From Brachionus plicatilis (Eukaryota; Rotifera; Eurotatoria; Ploima; Brachionidae): a DNA stretch of 64,000 nt. The stretch is taken from assembly GCA_010279815.1 (NCBI GenBank), contig QEOQ01000694.1:1092180-1156179 (forward strand), given 5' to 3'. Position 1 is the first letter of the stretch; each line of letters starts with the position of its first letter. The notes beneath the pieces were generated by a model that was not told the origin of the DNA, ran no database searches, and worked only from the letters and a program-made list of their open reading frames with translations. Positions 1 through 10,805 of this stretch are shown here, piece after piece. The position numbers were made by a program, and so were the translations under genes.

Positions 1-75
1 ATTTAATAATGAAGATTTAAATACTTCGTAGATGACACCGCCGCTCCGTTTGTCGATACTAGTATACATCTATTT

Positions 76-104
76 GGGTTAGGGTGGCCATGAAACCCTA
101 ACCC
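76..104. repeat. Telomere-like inverted repeat
   Basis: Two perfect 10-bp arms (GGGTTAGGGT at 76-85 and ACCCTAACCC at 95-104) flank a 9-nt spacer. Each arm holds about one and a half TTAGGG units in opposite orientation. It is too short to be a telomere and is probably an interstitial relic or chance palindrome. Confidence 0.5.
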
Positions 105-282
105 TAAGCAAATTTATTCGTATTTCATAATTTTTTGAATACGATTATTTTGCAGAGAAAGAAACTGTATTGTAGAGTTTAGCTATACAATTTTTATCTT
201 TAAAACTAATTTTAATAAAAAATCATTTTTAATTATTAGAAAAATAAAAATTAATTTTGAAAAATGTTAAAAACCTCATCCA

Positions 283-300
283 GAAAATTCTTGAAAATTC
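283..300 (+). promoter_or_regulatory. Heat-shock element, four contiguous units (Hsp70 promoter)
   Basis: GAA (283-285), TTC (288-290), GAA (293-295) and TTC (298-300) alternate at exact 5-bp spacing. This is a perfect four-unit HSF binding site about 230 bp upstream of the Hsp70 ATG. HSF trimers bind such alternating nGAAn arrays. Confidence 0.85.
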
Positions 301-371
301 TTTAAATATTAATTCTAAATGAAATATAAAAAAGCTAATTTAATAATAAATCTAGTATATTCTTTAATAGA

Positions 372-415
372 GAATTTTCAGTAAAAATATAGAAAATTCT
401 ATTTAATTCTTGAAT
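372..415 (+). promoter_or_regulatory. Proximal heat-shock elements (Hsp70 promoter)
   Basis: GAA at 372-374 with TTC at 377-379 forms a two-unit site. Then GAA 392-394, TTC 397-399, one missing unit, TTC 407-409 and GAA 412-414 keep the 5-bp phase and alternation. The gapped five-unit element ends about 24 bp before a TATAAA, the usual arrangement of an inducible hsp70 promoter. Confidence 0.75.
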
Positions 416-437
416 AATCAACTTTATTCCTAAATGA

Positions 438-443
438 TATAAA
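438..443 (+). promoter_or_regulatory. Probable TATA box of Hsp70
   Basis: TATAAA lies just downstream of the proximal heat-shock elements and 85 bp before the ATG, predicting a short 5' UTR. A second TATAAAA at 502-508 would place the transcription start at or after the ATG, so it is less likely to be the functional one. Confidence 0.5.
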
Positions 444-527
444 TTTGTTAATTTTTCTTAAAAATTTTATTAAAAAAATTATCAATTTTAATTCTATCAA
501 TTTATAAAAGCAAGTAATCCAAACAGA

Positions 528-2447
528 ATGCCAAAAGCCCCTGCAATTGGAGTCGATTTGGGAACGACTTATTCTTGTGTTGGTGTGTTCCAACATGGTA
601 AAATAGAAATAATCGCTAATGATCAAGGTAATCGAACAACTCCATCATACGTTGCATTCACAGACACCGAACGCTTGATCGGTGATGCGGCCAAAAATCA
701 AGTGGCCATGAATCCGAACAACACGGTTTTTGATGCCAAGAGGTTAATTGGAAGAAAATTCGACGACCCTTCAATCCAAGCTGACATCAAACACTGGCCA
801 TTTAAAGTAATTAATGAAGCTTCTAAGCCCAAAATTCAAGTTGAATTTAAATCCGAAACTAAAACATTTAACCCTGAGGAAATATCTTCGATGATTCTAT
901 TGAAAATGAAAGAAACAGCTGAAGCCTATCTGGGACACAAAGTTACTGATGCAGTAATAACAGTTCCAGCTTATTTTAATAATTATCAGCGAGAAGCAAC
1001 CAAAGATGCTGGTACAATTGCCGGATTAAATGTGCTCAGAATTATTAATGAACCTACTGCTGCAGCTATTGCCTACGGTTTGGACAAAAAAGTTCAGCAC
1101 GAAAGAAATGTGCTCATTTTTGATCTTGGTGGTGGAACTTTTGATGTTAGCATCTTAAATATTGAAAAAGGAATCTTTGAAGTAAAATCAACAGCTGGTG
1201 ATACTCATCTTGGTGGCGAGGACTTTGACAACAGAATGGTCAATCATTTTATTGAAGAATTTAAACGCAAACACAAAAAAGACCTAAGTAAGAACAAAAG
1301 AGCTGTGCGCAGACTGAGAACAGCTTGTGAAAGAGCCAAGCGAACATTATCCTCATCGGCTCAAGCCAACTTGGAAATAGATTCTTTACATGAAGGAATC
1401 GACTTTTACACAAGCTTAACAAGGGCGCGTTTTGAAGAATTGTGTTCTGATTTGTTCCGTGGTACTTTGGACCCAGTTGAGAAAGCCTTAAGGGACGCCA
1501 AATTAGACAAATCAAAAATAGACGATATTGTTTTAGTTGGTGGATCTACCCGAATTCCCAAAGTCCAAAAACTATTGCAAGACTTTTTCAATGGAAAAGA
1601 ATTGAACAAATCAATAAACCCGGATGAAGCCGTAGCTTATGGTGCCGCTATTCAAGCTGCTATTTTGTCCGGTGATAAGTCCGAGGCTGTCCAAGATATT
1701 TTACTGCTTGATGTAGCTCCTTTATCATTAGGTATTGAAACTGCCGGCGGAGTGATGACTTCTTTGATCAAAAGGAACACTACTATACCCACAACACAAA
1801 CTCAAACTTTTACCACTTATGCTGATAATCAAACTGGAGTTTTGATTCAAATATTTGAAGGCGAAAGAGCAATGACCAAAGATAATAATTTATTAGGAAA
1901 ATTTGAGCTGTCCGGCATCCCGCCAGCCCCGCGTGGTGTTCCTCAAATCGAGGTTACTTTTGATATAGATGCTGATGGAATTTTAAATGTTAGTGCAACT
2001 GATAAGTCAAATGGCAAAATAAAGCAAATTACTATCAAAAATGATAAGAGTCGATTGACTAAAGAGGAGATTGAGAAGATGGTGAACGAAGCGGAAAGGT
2101 TTAAAAAAGAAGACGAAGTTCAACGAGAACGTATTGCGTCTAAGAATTCTCTTGAATCTTATTGTTTTAATATGAAGCAAACTATAGATGATGAAAAACT
2201 GACGCCTAAAATTGGACAAGATGAAAAAAGAAAAATTCTTAATGCTTGTAATGATACTATTAAGTGGTTGGATTCAAATCAAACTGCTGAAAAAGATGAA
2301 TTCGATCATAAACTTAAAGAGATGGAAAAACTCTGTTCACCAATTATTACCAAGATGTATCAAGGCGGAACACCTAATGATATGCCAAATGAAAAAAATA
2401 CATCAAGCCAAGCAAATAGTGGACCAACAATTGAAGAAGTCGATTAA
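528..2447 (+). CDS. Heat-shock protein 70, cytosolic, inducible type
   Basis: ATP-dependent chaperone that binds exposed hydrophobic segments of unfolded proteins, working with J-proteins and exchange factors in cytosol and nucleus. The 639-residue product is full length for the family. It begins with the [15 protein letters not shown] nucleotide-binding signature, contains the second signature [14 protein letters not shown] near residues 198-211, then the substrate-binding domain and lid, and ends in EEVD, the TPR-cochaperone anchor of cytosolic Hsp70. The C-terminal GGMP-type linker is short. The gene has no intron, as is typical for heat-inducible Hsp70 genes, and is preceded by heat-shock elements and a TATA box. 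The first ATG that gives the conserved N terminus is used as the start. The family assignment is certain; which Hsp70 paralogue it is cannot be told. Confidence 0.98.
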   Translation: MPKAPAIGVDLGTTYSCVGVFQHGKIEIIANDQGNRTTPSYVAFTDTERLIGDAAKNQVAMNPNNTVFDAKRLIGRKFDDPSIQADIKHWPFKVINEASKPKIQVEFKSETKTFNPEEISSMILLKMKETAEAYLGHKVTDAVITVPAYFNNYQREATKDAGTIAGLNVLRIINEPTAAAIAYGLDKKVQHERNVLIFDLGGGTFDVSILNIEKGIFEVKSTAGDTHLGGEDFDNRMVNHFIEEFKRKHKKDLSKNKRAVRRLRTACERAKRTLSSSAQANLEIDSLHEGIDFYTSLTRARFEELCSDLFRGTLDPVEKALRDAKLDKSKIDDIVLVGGSTRIPKVQKLLQDFFNGKELNKSINPDEAVAYGAAIQAAILSGDKSEAVQDILLLDVAPLSLGIETAGGVMTSLIKRNTTIPTTQTQTFTTYADNQTGVLIQIFEGERAMTKDNNLLGKFELSGIPPAPRGVPQIEVTFDIDADGILNVSATDKSNGKIKQITIKNDKSRLTKEEIEKMVNEAERFKKEDEVQRERIASKNSLESYCFNMKQTIDDEKLTPKIGQDEKRKILNACNDTIKWLDSNQTAEKDEFDHKLKEMEKLCSPIITKMYQGGTPNDMPNEKNTSSQANSGPTIEEVD

Positions 2448-2528
2448 ATAGGATTATGATATTTTGTTTTTTTTTCTAAGCTTAAAAGCTGTAGTTTTTT
2501 ATTTTAAATTTTATCTAAATTTTTATCG

Positions 2529-2617
2529 AATAAATGGGTTTTTTTTCACTGGTTAAAAAATTGATATGACTTTTTTTAGAAAAAAAAGCTTTGAATCTTT
2601 AATCATAGATAAATAAA
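2529..2617 (+). terminator. Polyadenylation signals of Hsp70
   Basis: AATAAA occurs at 2529-2534, about 80 bp after the Hsp70 stop, and again at 2612-2617. The remainder of 2448-2900 is AT-rich 3' UTR or spacer with no coding potential that I can see. Confidence 0.55.
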
Positions 2618-3108
2618 ACAAAGGATATACAACCATTTATTCTTGAGAGATCTTTATAAAAAATTAAGATTTTTATTCTAAAAAAAATTTAAGGAAAACA
2701 CGAAGGCTGCTAAAAATCTTCAAATCAAGTCAACAATATTTTGAAGAATTATTAAGTGTTCTTAAAAAAATTTTTTTGAAGGTTTTTATTAGGGTTTGAA
2801 TAAATTTTATTTCGATAATCATTAGAAATTTTTGAAAGATAATTTTGCTTTAATTTTATTTTATTCAGGTCTTTAGGAATTTTTTTTCAAACAACATTGA
2901 TTTTATGACTTTGATCTACATCAAGACAACGGTCCAAAGCATGAGTCAAAAGAATGTTTGGCTTTTTTGGAAAAAAATTCGGTTCGGTATACTTTTGTCA
3001 CGGAACGAAAATTATCAACGTGATAAAATTATTTTTTTAAAAAGCCAAAAAATATCACGAAAATTACAAAATGTAACAAAAATACTCTTTTGAAAATAAG
3101 AATTTTAT

Positions 3109-3573
3109 TGGCTTCGAATACTTTTATCACGATAATTTTGTTACACTTTTTAAAAATATAAATTTATTACGAATTGTAACAAAAATACTCTTTTGATAAT
3201 AAAAATTTTATTATAAATTATAAAGTTTAATTCATCTATATAAGTTCATTAAATAAATTTTTGGATAACGTAACAGAACCGGAACAATTTGTACTTTTGC
3301 AAAGCCAATTTATGCTTTTTTTATTAATTCTATGGCGTTTAAATAAATAACCATTTAAACACAAATCATGGGCATCGTAATTTGGATTTTCTAATTCAAT
3401 AATTGACTTTTTAAACCAATTATTTGGTATATATTTGATGTTAAAATCCATTTGAAAATTAAATTACAAACAACTTCAAATTTTAATATTTTAATAAAAA
3501 TTTCATAATTCGTAATAAATTTATATTTTTAAAAAGTGTAACAAAATTATCGTGACAAAAGTATTCAAAGCCA
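3109..3573. mobile_element. Small inverted-repeat element inside the Tc1 relic
   Basis: Arms of about 67 bp (3109-3175 and 3507-3573) are near-identical inverted copies, both with GAATACTTTT-type outer sequence resembling Tc1-family termini. The interior holds a minus-strand FLYWCH-like ORF. Just outside, a 40-bp direct repeat (3066-3108 and 3173-3215) points to further rearrangement. The exact insertion boundary and target duplication are not clear. Confidence 0.6.
3236..3451 (-). CDS. FLYWCH-type zinc-finger fragment (71 aa)
   Basis: The small ORF contains a hydrophobic GYLFKRHR strand followed by INWLCKSTNCSGSVTL, which matches the central Gly-Tyr, Trp-x-Cys and Cys spacing of FLYWCH zinc fingers. 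The expected C-terminal His-x-His is missing, so the domain is incomplete. FLYWCH fingers bind DNA and are often captured by DNA transposons. It sits between the arms of a small inverted-repeat element, so it is probably transposon cargo rather than a host gene. Function is not established. Confidence 0.45.
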   Translation of the reverse strand: MDFNIKYIPNNWFKKSIIELENPNYDAHDLCLNGYLFKRHRINKKSINWLCKSTNCSGSVTLSKNLFNELI

Positions 3574-3829
3574 AAAATTCAATAAAATGGGTATTACTCA
3601 TAAATTTTACTGGTTAATAAAAAACTAACTCGCGATTAAAATCAATTTTCAAAGATCTCCACCTAGATCACCCGATTTGAACCCTATTGAGACGGCTTGG
3701 CATGAGCTAAAACAATTTCTAAGGAAATCGAAGTGCAAGAATGAGTTAGAAATTGCAAAGAAAATTTGCGAGTTTCAGCGATCTCTTACATTAGAAAAAT
3801 CCATTAGATATATCAATCGATTAAATTGA

Positions 3830-4498
3830 AGAAAGGCGAATTAAAAAAAAAATTTCAAAGAAATTTTCTGAATAATATTTTTAATGTCATTAAAAGTGTT
3901 GTTGGTTGGTCTAATTCATAAATAAATATAAAATTTTATTTAATAAGAACAAAATTTACTCAAAATTAAATTTAATTACATTTTTTAACAATATTTCGTG
4001 AAAAATTATGTAATAAAATTTTAAAAAATTTAGAAATTTCAAGTTGCGAAAAAAATTTTATAAAACTTAAAAAATTATTTGAAAATCAATATTCGTCTCA
4101 AAAATTGCAATTTTTTGGCCGTAAGCATTTTTGTTGTTTTTAACTTGAAATGACGTAATTTTACGTAATATTACATTTATTTACGTAAAATTACATTAAA
4201 TGATGTAATATTACCCATTCTGCGGTTTAAAGTACAATAATGTAGCTAACAAAGCATAAAGCAAGTTAATTTTCTTTTTTAAATTATTAGAAATAATTGC
4301 GTGTTAAAATTTCAAATTTTGACATGCTATTTAAGTGTTCTATTTTAATAAAAAAAGTTAAATTAAGAAAAAAATCTTTCCATATTTTTATTCAAAAATT
4401 CATTTTTAGAGCTTCTTAATCATTCTTAAGTTCCTGGTTGCTTCTTAAAATTCTCCTATAAGATAAATATATTATATAATTTTTATTTTTTAGAAGAA
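3830..4498. other. AT-rich spacer with TTACGTAA-type repeats
   Basis: No coding region seen. Around 4150-4215 a cluster of ACGTAAttTTACGTAA-like half sites forms short palindromes; a similar cluster occurs near 39205-39265. A short TATA-like stretch lies just before the next gene. Confidence 0.4.
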
Positions 4499-5483
4499 AT
4501 GGTTTTACAATATAATGAAAAAAAAAACAAAGATTGTTACTTAAAAAAAGCAATAACTTTTGCTAATTTGTTCCTGAAAACATCTCTAGCAAATTTAATC
4601 TTCAAAGATGTATTTGAAATTGATTATGATTTCACTCAGTCCAAGATGAATGACTTAAAAATTAGCTATTTTGATAGTAAAGATTGTTTTGGAATGACCA
4701 AACGCGATTCGGCTGCAAACAAAATTTACATAAATTCAATTTTTTGTAAGAGATTAACTTTATTGGAAAAATCTATAAAAATAATACGATGTGCCAAAAT
4801 TAGAAGAGAAAAAAGAAACGAAATAAAAATAATTGTGTTCTTTATAGGAACAATAATTATTCACGAAACAGGCCATCTTTTACTAAGATGGAAAGGAATT
4901 CTCGACTCTCCACCTAAAACTATTATAGAAGCTGGTGAATTTATTGAGAAAAAACTTTTTGGAGATTGTTTGCATTTAATTAAGCGTACAGGGTCAGATT
5001 GGAACGAATTTTCAAAATACATTGGTTAAAATATTTTTAAATTAATTAATTAAAGATTAAGTAATTTAACTTGTAGTTATAGCTTGTCCAAATGCATCTA
5101 CCAAAGTCAAGAAAGATGGTTATGTGCAAAAATTATCTTTTAAGGAATATATTAATGAGTTTTTCGGAGAAAAAATACCTGATTCTCTATGTCTGACACC
5201 GATATTAGAGGAATATCGTTTAGACAAGCATGATACCGTTTTTAAATTAATTGATGAGCAGAATTTAACAGAAAAAAAAAGGTTAACGGGATTAGTGTTT
5301 TTTGATGAAGACTTCGGTGAAGTAAAGTGTCGTGTGAAAGAATTTAATCCATTATGTGAAAAGATGGGAGATGAATGCAATGTTCTTATTGATAAAATGG
5401 TATCAACTTATTTAAAGGATCCAAAAATCAAAAATAAAATATATTTGATTCCTAAATTTACTAAAAAAAATGGAAAATTGTAA
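4499..5483 (+). CDS. HExxH zinc-metallopeptidase-like protein, copy 1
   Basis: Two exons: 4499-5024 and 5077-5483, joined across a 52-bp GT..AG intron, giving 310 residues. Exon 1 has a hydrophobic strand into IIIHETGHLLLRWKG, a HExxH zinc-binding helix, followed about 20 residues later by EAGEFIEKKLFGD. This EAG-x3-E helix could supply the third zinc ligand as in gluzincin-like enzymes. Exon 2 is a charged alpha/beta region with no recognised motif. No signal peptide is evident. I do not recognise the family by name. The C terminus is likely truncated by a homopolymer frameshift near 5460: the second copy in this window has one more A and reads on for about 40 codons, and the matching codons here lie in another frame up to 5590. 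Either this copy has decayed slightly or the run is miscalled. Confidence 0.6.
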
Positions 5484-5908
5484 ACGAAGTTGAAGATAAA
5501 AATTCAAAATTGCATCAGAAATGGCTAGACTTTAATGGCGATGAAGAAAAAATGAAGCAAGAATTAAATATTTTATTATTTAATGATTAAAAAATTGAAA
5601 ATTTTACATAATTAATTTTTTTTTTCAAATTTTAAATGTTAATTAAGTCTAGGATGAATTTCGATTATACATTTGATAACTCAAATTTGATCAAAAAACT
5701 TTTTCAATTAAATTCTTGAAATACATTGAGTTCGTTGCCAAATTATAATTGCTCAGATATTTTCTAACCAAATGTCGATTTTAAATTTGTCTTTAAAGTT
5801 TTTAAATAAAGATTTTAGAAGAATCAATTAAAAGAAGGATGAAACAATGACTTATTTTTAATCAATTTTAAAAAATAAAGCTTTTATTAAAAATACATTA
5901 CAAGCCAC

Positions 5909-6371
5909 CATAACTCTGCCGTAAGCCGGTCCCAAGTCCAGGATGAGAAAAGAGGAGGGTGGTGGCAGCCACACTATGTGGTCTTCTACGAGTCTGAAGA
6001 AGAGCTGTATTACGGGTACATAGATCTACGGGTCTTTGTCCTAGTCTTGTCGTATGAGGGTGCCGCTGGCTTGACCATCATCCAGTATAGAATCTTAGCA
6101 GAGCGAGAACTTGTTTTACAGCTGACCCTCTTTGGAAAGCCGTAACTTTGGAAGCACTAAAGTTAAGGCATTCTCTCTTTCTAAATTGAGAATGTTGCTT
6201 GGTTTGTGGTTCCAAGCTAGTCTAAATAGTAGCCGAGTTCGCAGCCAAATTAAAAGTGCTCGGATGAGTGGCGCTGTTTATGATGAACGTCCCACGTGCT
6301 TCTTAGGGCAAGACGCCGTCATAACTATGCCGTATGCCGGTCCCAAGCCCGGATGAAAAAATAGGAGGGTG
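5909..6371. repeat. GC-richer repeat unit bounded by 52-bp direct repeats
   Basis: The segments at 5909-5960 and 6320-6371 are near-identical, both containing GCCGGTCCCAAG and GGAGGGTG. The roughly 410 bp between them is clearly richer in G+C than the surroundings. A 74-codon ORF (6132-6356) runs through it but looks incidental. It may be one unit of a tandem repeat, or a short element with long direct terminal repeats. I could not name the family. Confidence 0.6.
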
Positions 6372-7198
6372 ACAAAAATTTTACGTAAAAATATTTTTAA
6401 CTATTTTAATTTAAAAAAAAAACAGATCCTTGAAAAAAAAAATTCTTTAAGTAAAAATTCAAGCTTTAACTTTAAATATTTTTCAAGTTCACCAAAGTTA
6501 AGGCATTTTTTCTTTCTAAGGCATTCTAATGGTTTTTATTTTTGACTAATAGTGTTATTTACATGAAAAAAATAACCCAATTAACCGAAAAAAATTTACT
6601 GTTTATTTCTGTGAAACTCTTTTCTACAGCTTCGAAAAAATGAAACCTTCTTTGGTGAGGTGAAAGCACCGATGGGATTTGAGCATTTGATCCACTTTTT
6701 TCGTTGCTTTAACTTCATGCCAAGTTAAATTGTTTGCGTAAATTACTTTTAAACATTAATTACATACAAAGTTTTTATAAAATTTAAATGGATTTATTAT
6801 TTATGAAACTTAATGTGATTTGTAAATCAGATTTTTTTTTATTTTTCAACTTGCCTATGAGGCCTGAAAATTTTTAAATAATTAAATAAATAAACAAAAG
6901 GAATGCATAAGTTATTGATTCAAGTTCATTAAGAAACATTTTTACCTTATTCTCAAACGACATTTTAAGATTTTTAATTTATTTTTATTTACAATTATTA
7001 TTAGGAATATTATTCCACTTTTATATTATTTTTCGGAACTCAAATTTTGCGCCATTAATTTAAATTTTTTAAAAATTTAAAAATACTGAAATTCGCACAT
7101 TTTTTAAATCAACTGCCCAGACTTTTAAAATTATCAACGTTCAAAGTAAAGCAGCTTCTTAACATGTCTACTTAAATTATTTCACATTCAAAATTTAA
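6372..7198. other. AT-rich spacer with retroelement tail fragments
   Basis: No gene seen. At 6495-6530 there is a second copy of a motif (AAGTTAAGGCATT) also at 6155-6175. At 6795-6870 a segment with a CTTGCCTATGAGGC stem is shared in inverted orientation with 39050-39175, and is followed by AATAAATAAA-type tail sequence; this resembles the 3' end of a non-LTR retroelement. Confidence 0.35.
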
Positions 7199-8788
7199 AC
7201 TCCTCCCAACCTCGTATATAAATTTTATAACATGGCGAAGATTTTTGCTCCAAAACAATTATTAAAAAACTGCACGGAGGACGATTGGGGTAAATTTTGA
7301 TGTAAAAAACAACATAAATATAAAGTGGATTGTCTGATTTTGTCGATGCTAAAATAACTTTACATATATATTAAATATTTTTAAGCTTAATATTGATTTA
7401 TTTGAATGAATTAAAAAATTACATTATATTAAATTTTTATTTATTTAAATGCAAATTTTGTAAAATTATAAAAATGTAAAAAAAAAGTATTTAAACAATG
7501 AAATTTTATCTACTATTCAAGAAACTAATTTCTAAAAAAACTTGTTTTCTTTTTATTTTGTTTTTTTTAATTTTAATAAAATAGTTTAAATTCAATTCCA
7601 TTTCTTTATTTTCTTGAACCATACCTTTTAATAATAAGCAGCCTTAAAGATTTCGCTTTGGTAAACCAATAACGATTATTAAAAGCAGTTTTTTTTTTTT
7701 ACATTTTTATCATTTTTAACTAGTTTTACATTAATCTGAATTTTATATTTTTACCTAAATGTATAAAATAAAACTAACTTAAATGTAAATATTTAAAAAT
7801 TTACATTTAGTTTGGCAACCATTAGTTGTTATATATATGTAAAAATATTGTTACCTCTATTGTTGTGTGTGTGAAAAGTATTTTTTATATATATAGTTGA
7901 GAACCCTTCTTTATTTGTGACCAAAGTTGAAATTAATCTCATTTTTGTTAGTAAATCCAAAAAAAAATCCTGCTTGAGAGTGGATTTTGTCCAATCTTTT
8001 TAAAAAAGTTTAGACAATTTTAATTCCAATTTTTTTTATTAAGTTGCTTAAATTTTATTAATTTATCAGGTTAAATAAACAGCTTTCTAAAGTGCTTGAG
8101 AATTTAATATTGATTTCTTGCTGATATTTTATATATTAGATTGCTGATATAACATATTAGAATATTTCTTCAACTTCCTTGTTTGCTATTTCTTTCTTTA
8201 GTTAAGCTTACCAGATTAATGAATTTTTTAAGAGATGAACTTCCAAAGTTGTTCATATATAAACTTTTGATTATTTAATTTTTTTGATCTTTTTTCTTTT
8301 TTTTTTTAATTAAGTTAAAATAGTTAAAATGCGAATAAATTTTAGGTCACGAGAGAATGGAATAATTAAGCTATAAATTAATGATTCATAGCATATGGAC
8401 AATTATTTGATAAGAGAACTTTAAAGGGTACCATCTAAAGTTTTTTGCATTTTTCATGGATAGTATCTAGGATAAATTTGGTAAGCAATTGACTATTTGA
8501 GGGGTGAAAAGAAATTATTGAGTTTGTTCTAAGAGTGTTTCTTTTAGTTTACTCAATAACTATAATATCAATTTAATTTATATTACCCTTAATAGTGTGC
8601 GCTTTTTAATAAAAAATTTTCAAAAAATTAATCAAATTAAATTCGCACTTTTTTAATTAATTAACTACCAAGCAATAGATTAATTTTAAATAATTCGACT
8701 AAAAAACACAAAAACTCCTCCCAACTTCGTATACAAATCTTTTAACATGGCGAAGATTTTTACTCCTATACAACCATTAAAAAACTGA
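7199..8788. repeat. Direct repeats about 1.5 kb apart
   Basis: A segment of about 78 bp at 7199-7275 recurs in the same orientation at 8711-8788 (shared ACATGGCGAAGATTTTT core). The DNA between is AT-rich without a recognisable coding region. The arrangement could be remnants of a duplicated block or terminal repeats of an unknown element. Confidence 0.45.
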
Positions 8789-8892
8789 AAAGTATTTTTT
8801 AAATATAGTTGTGAAAAAGATATAAAGAAATTATTTTAAATAATTGTTTTAAGTATAATAATTGGAATTTAAACGCTAATAAATTAATTAAT

Positions 8893-9460
8893 TAAAAAAA
8901 AAAATTTTACTGTGAAATTAATTTGAGTCCAAATGTTCTTGGGGCAATTTTTAAAATAAAATAAATTGTTACTTGTTAGTTTTAATACCTTTAACCAAAA
9001 GTACTGCCTGCTTCAAACGATAAGAACCAGATATTCTTTTAAAATTGATCAAAGTAAAATGAAATGCAACTCAAAAGGAACAAACTTTAAAATTAAAAAT
9101 ATATAAAATTTAAATTGAAGAAGTTCTTAGGTGAAAAATTTGGCTCAAAATTAACCTCAACCCTTAATGGTTGATTAAATAAAAAAAACATTGTAGTTCA
9201 GGGTTGAACTTTAAAAAAAAATTTTTATCACAAATTATAGTTTAATAGAGTCGCAATATTAATTGAATATAAAAAATAAAGGCAATTTATTATGTTCGAT
9301 TAAAAATTAACAAAAATGTAATAAAAATATAGTTAAGTTTTCTTAAATTTAACTCAGTAAGAAAAAAATCTTCAGTCTCAGAGTTAAAATACTCAGAGCC
9401 TTTAAAAATATAATCGTAATATTTAAAAATTGAAAAAAAAATATTAAATTTTAATTTATT
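8893..9460. repeat. Duplicated segment A (partner at 18303-18960)
   Basis: About 570 bp here matches 18303-18960 in the same orientation, with shared landmarks such as AATTTGAGTCCAA, GCTTCAAACGATAAGAACCAG and CTTCAGTCTCAGAGTTAAA. The other copy carries an extra insert of roughly 100 bp. No coding capacity was recognised. Confidence 0.75.
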
Positions 9461-9610
9461 TTAAGAATTCGTTTAAATTAATTTGTTGAAAATTTTTTTA
9501 AAGAAAATGAAAGAAACAAACTTTAAAACAAATTAGATTTTCACCATCTTTTTTTTAAAAAGTCAGAAGTAAATAAAATTTAATGATTTAATTATTATAA
9601 AAAGTTGACC

Positions 9611-10805
9611 TTAACACTCAAACACCGGAAATTTTTTTGTACGCTAAGTACTGAATGGGTCCAAAAAACCCCTTTAATATATTAAAGTTTTTAGGTTGCA
9701 TAAATTACCATAATTACTCAAAATATCTAAGAAAATATACTGAATGTAAAAATAAATTGTCTATTTGTAAGAAAAAATTTGCTCAAAATTTTTTTTAATT
9801 CGTAATACTGGTTCTAAACAATTTTTACAGTACGATTTTTACAGTAGAGTTAAAAACCATCTCCCCTACACAATGACTAAATATAACTTACATTTGATTC
9901 CTGTGAAATGTAAATAATTGAATTGTTTACATTTATCACAAGTAAAGCTCGATTTTTTCCGTAATGTAAAATAATCGAGCGTCATAAATTCTTGACCACA
10001 TGGCTTTGAGAGGAACATTTTGGCATCAAACACCTCTTGCATAATAAATACCAATAAAAGATGATGTATCTCCTTTTGTAAATGAAAGTTTAGGATTTAC
10101 AGCTTTCGGGTCACAATGGTACAATTCAATATAAATTTATCATGGAAAAGTCAAAAATAATTAAAAATCTTGACATTTTGGTCTCATTTTTATGCTTAGA
10201 ATACCTTTTGGCTTAACTTTCTCATTAAAAATTTATCTTTTCTCTGAGACTTCTCTCTTCTGTCATTCAATCTGACCCATATCGTTCCTTTTTTCGAAGT
10301 TTTTTCATTATTAGTTTCTTCTTATTCAGTTTATTTATTATCTGAGTCATATTCAGTATAAGGTTAATTTGATGTTTCCATTTTTTATTCAAAATCATTA
10401 TCAAAGTCATCATTTTCCTGATAATTATCATCAGAGACTTCAGTTTAGGTATCATCCGCATTACTAAGAAGTTCAAAAGCTTATCATCGAGACATGGTTC
10501 AAAAAATTATTATTTATTCTAGGAATTAAGTAGAGTTGGGAATCAAAATCATAATTAGCCATGTCTTAGATTTATTTTATGAAATATAAGGGTCCAAAAA
10601 AATCCTCTTCGGGTTTAACGTATTATTTTTTTTTTTGCATGAAAATAAAAATATTTTGTTATCAAAATTAATTGATTTTTATATTTTTTTGATTTTAATT
10701 TTGACGGAAAAAAAAAATTGGCAAAAATGATTAAATTTATCCAGTAATAAGCAAAAAAAGTACCAAAAAAGGTCGAAAAAACCCCTCCGAGTTTTTGAGT
10801 GTTAA
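9611..10805 (-). mobile_element. Decayed piggyBac-type transposon
   Basis: TTAA at 9611-9614 and 10802-10805 flank inverted termini that begin CACTCAAA on both sides, and both ends continue to a CGG a few bases later. TTAA target duplication with CAC/CCC-type ends is the piggyBac signature. Read on the minus strand from the right end, frames near 10490-10380 give a broken LLSNADD and an acidic DDNYQENDDFDNDFE stretch like the acidic N-terminal region of piggyBac transposases. Several stops break it and the catalytic core was not found; a small Cys-containing ORF at 9866-10054 is unexplained. Confidence 0.6.

Larger units (their letters stand above)
2901..3829 (+). pseudogene. Tc1/mariner transposase relic, split by an insertion
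   Basis: Two separated pieces of a DD34E transposase are visible. At 2913-2972 the reading LHQDNGPKHESKECLAFLE is the second catalytic Asp region (Asp codon 2925-2927). At 3647-3829 the reading SPPRSPDLNPIETAWHELKQ is the third catalytic Glu region, ending with a TGA. In intact Tc1-type enzymes these acidic residues are 34 residues apart; here about 650 bp of other DNA lies between them. A stop codon precedes the first piece and the N-terminal DNA-binding half was not found. It is a dead copy. The intervening DNA contains a palindromic element with a FLYWCH-like ORF. Confidence 0.8.

Noticed and set aside
76..104. Chromosome end
   Set aside because: Only two opposed short units; no array of TTAGGG.
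502..508. TATAAAA close to the Hsp70 ATG as the main TATA box
   Set aside because: Would place transcription start at or downstream of the ATG; the upstream TATAAA at 438 fits better.
6132..6356. 74-codon ORF in the GC-rich repeat
   Set aside because: Spans the boundary of a direct repeat unit; no recognised domain.
10267..10476. Met/Ile/Lys-rich minus-strand ORF
   Set aside because: Out-of-frame reading of the acidic piggyBac N-terminal remnant.
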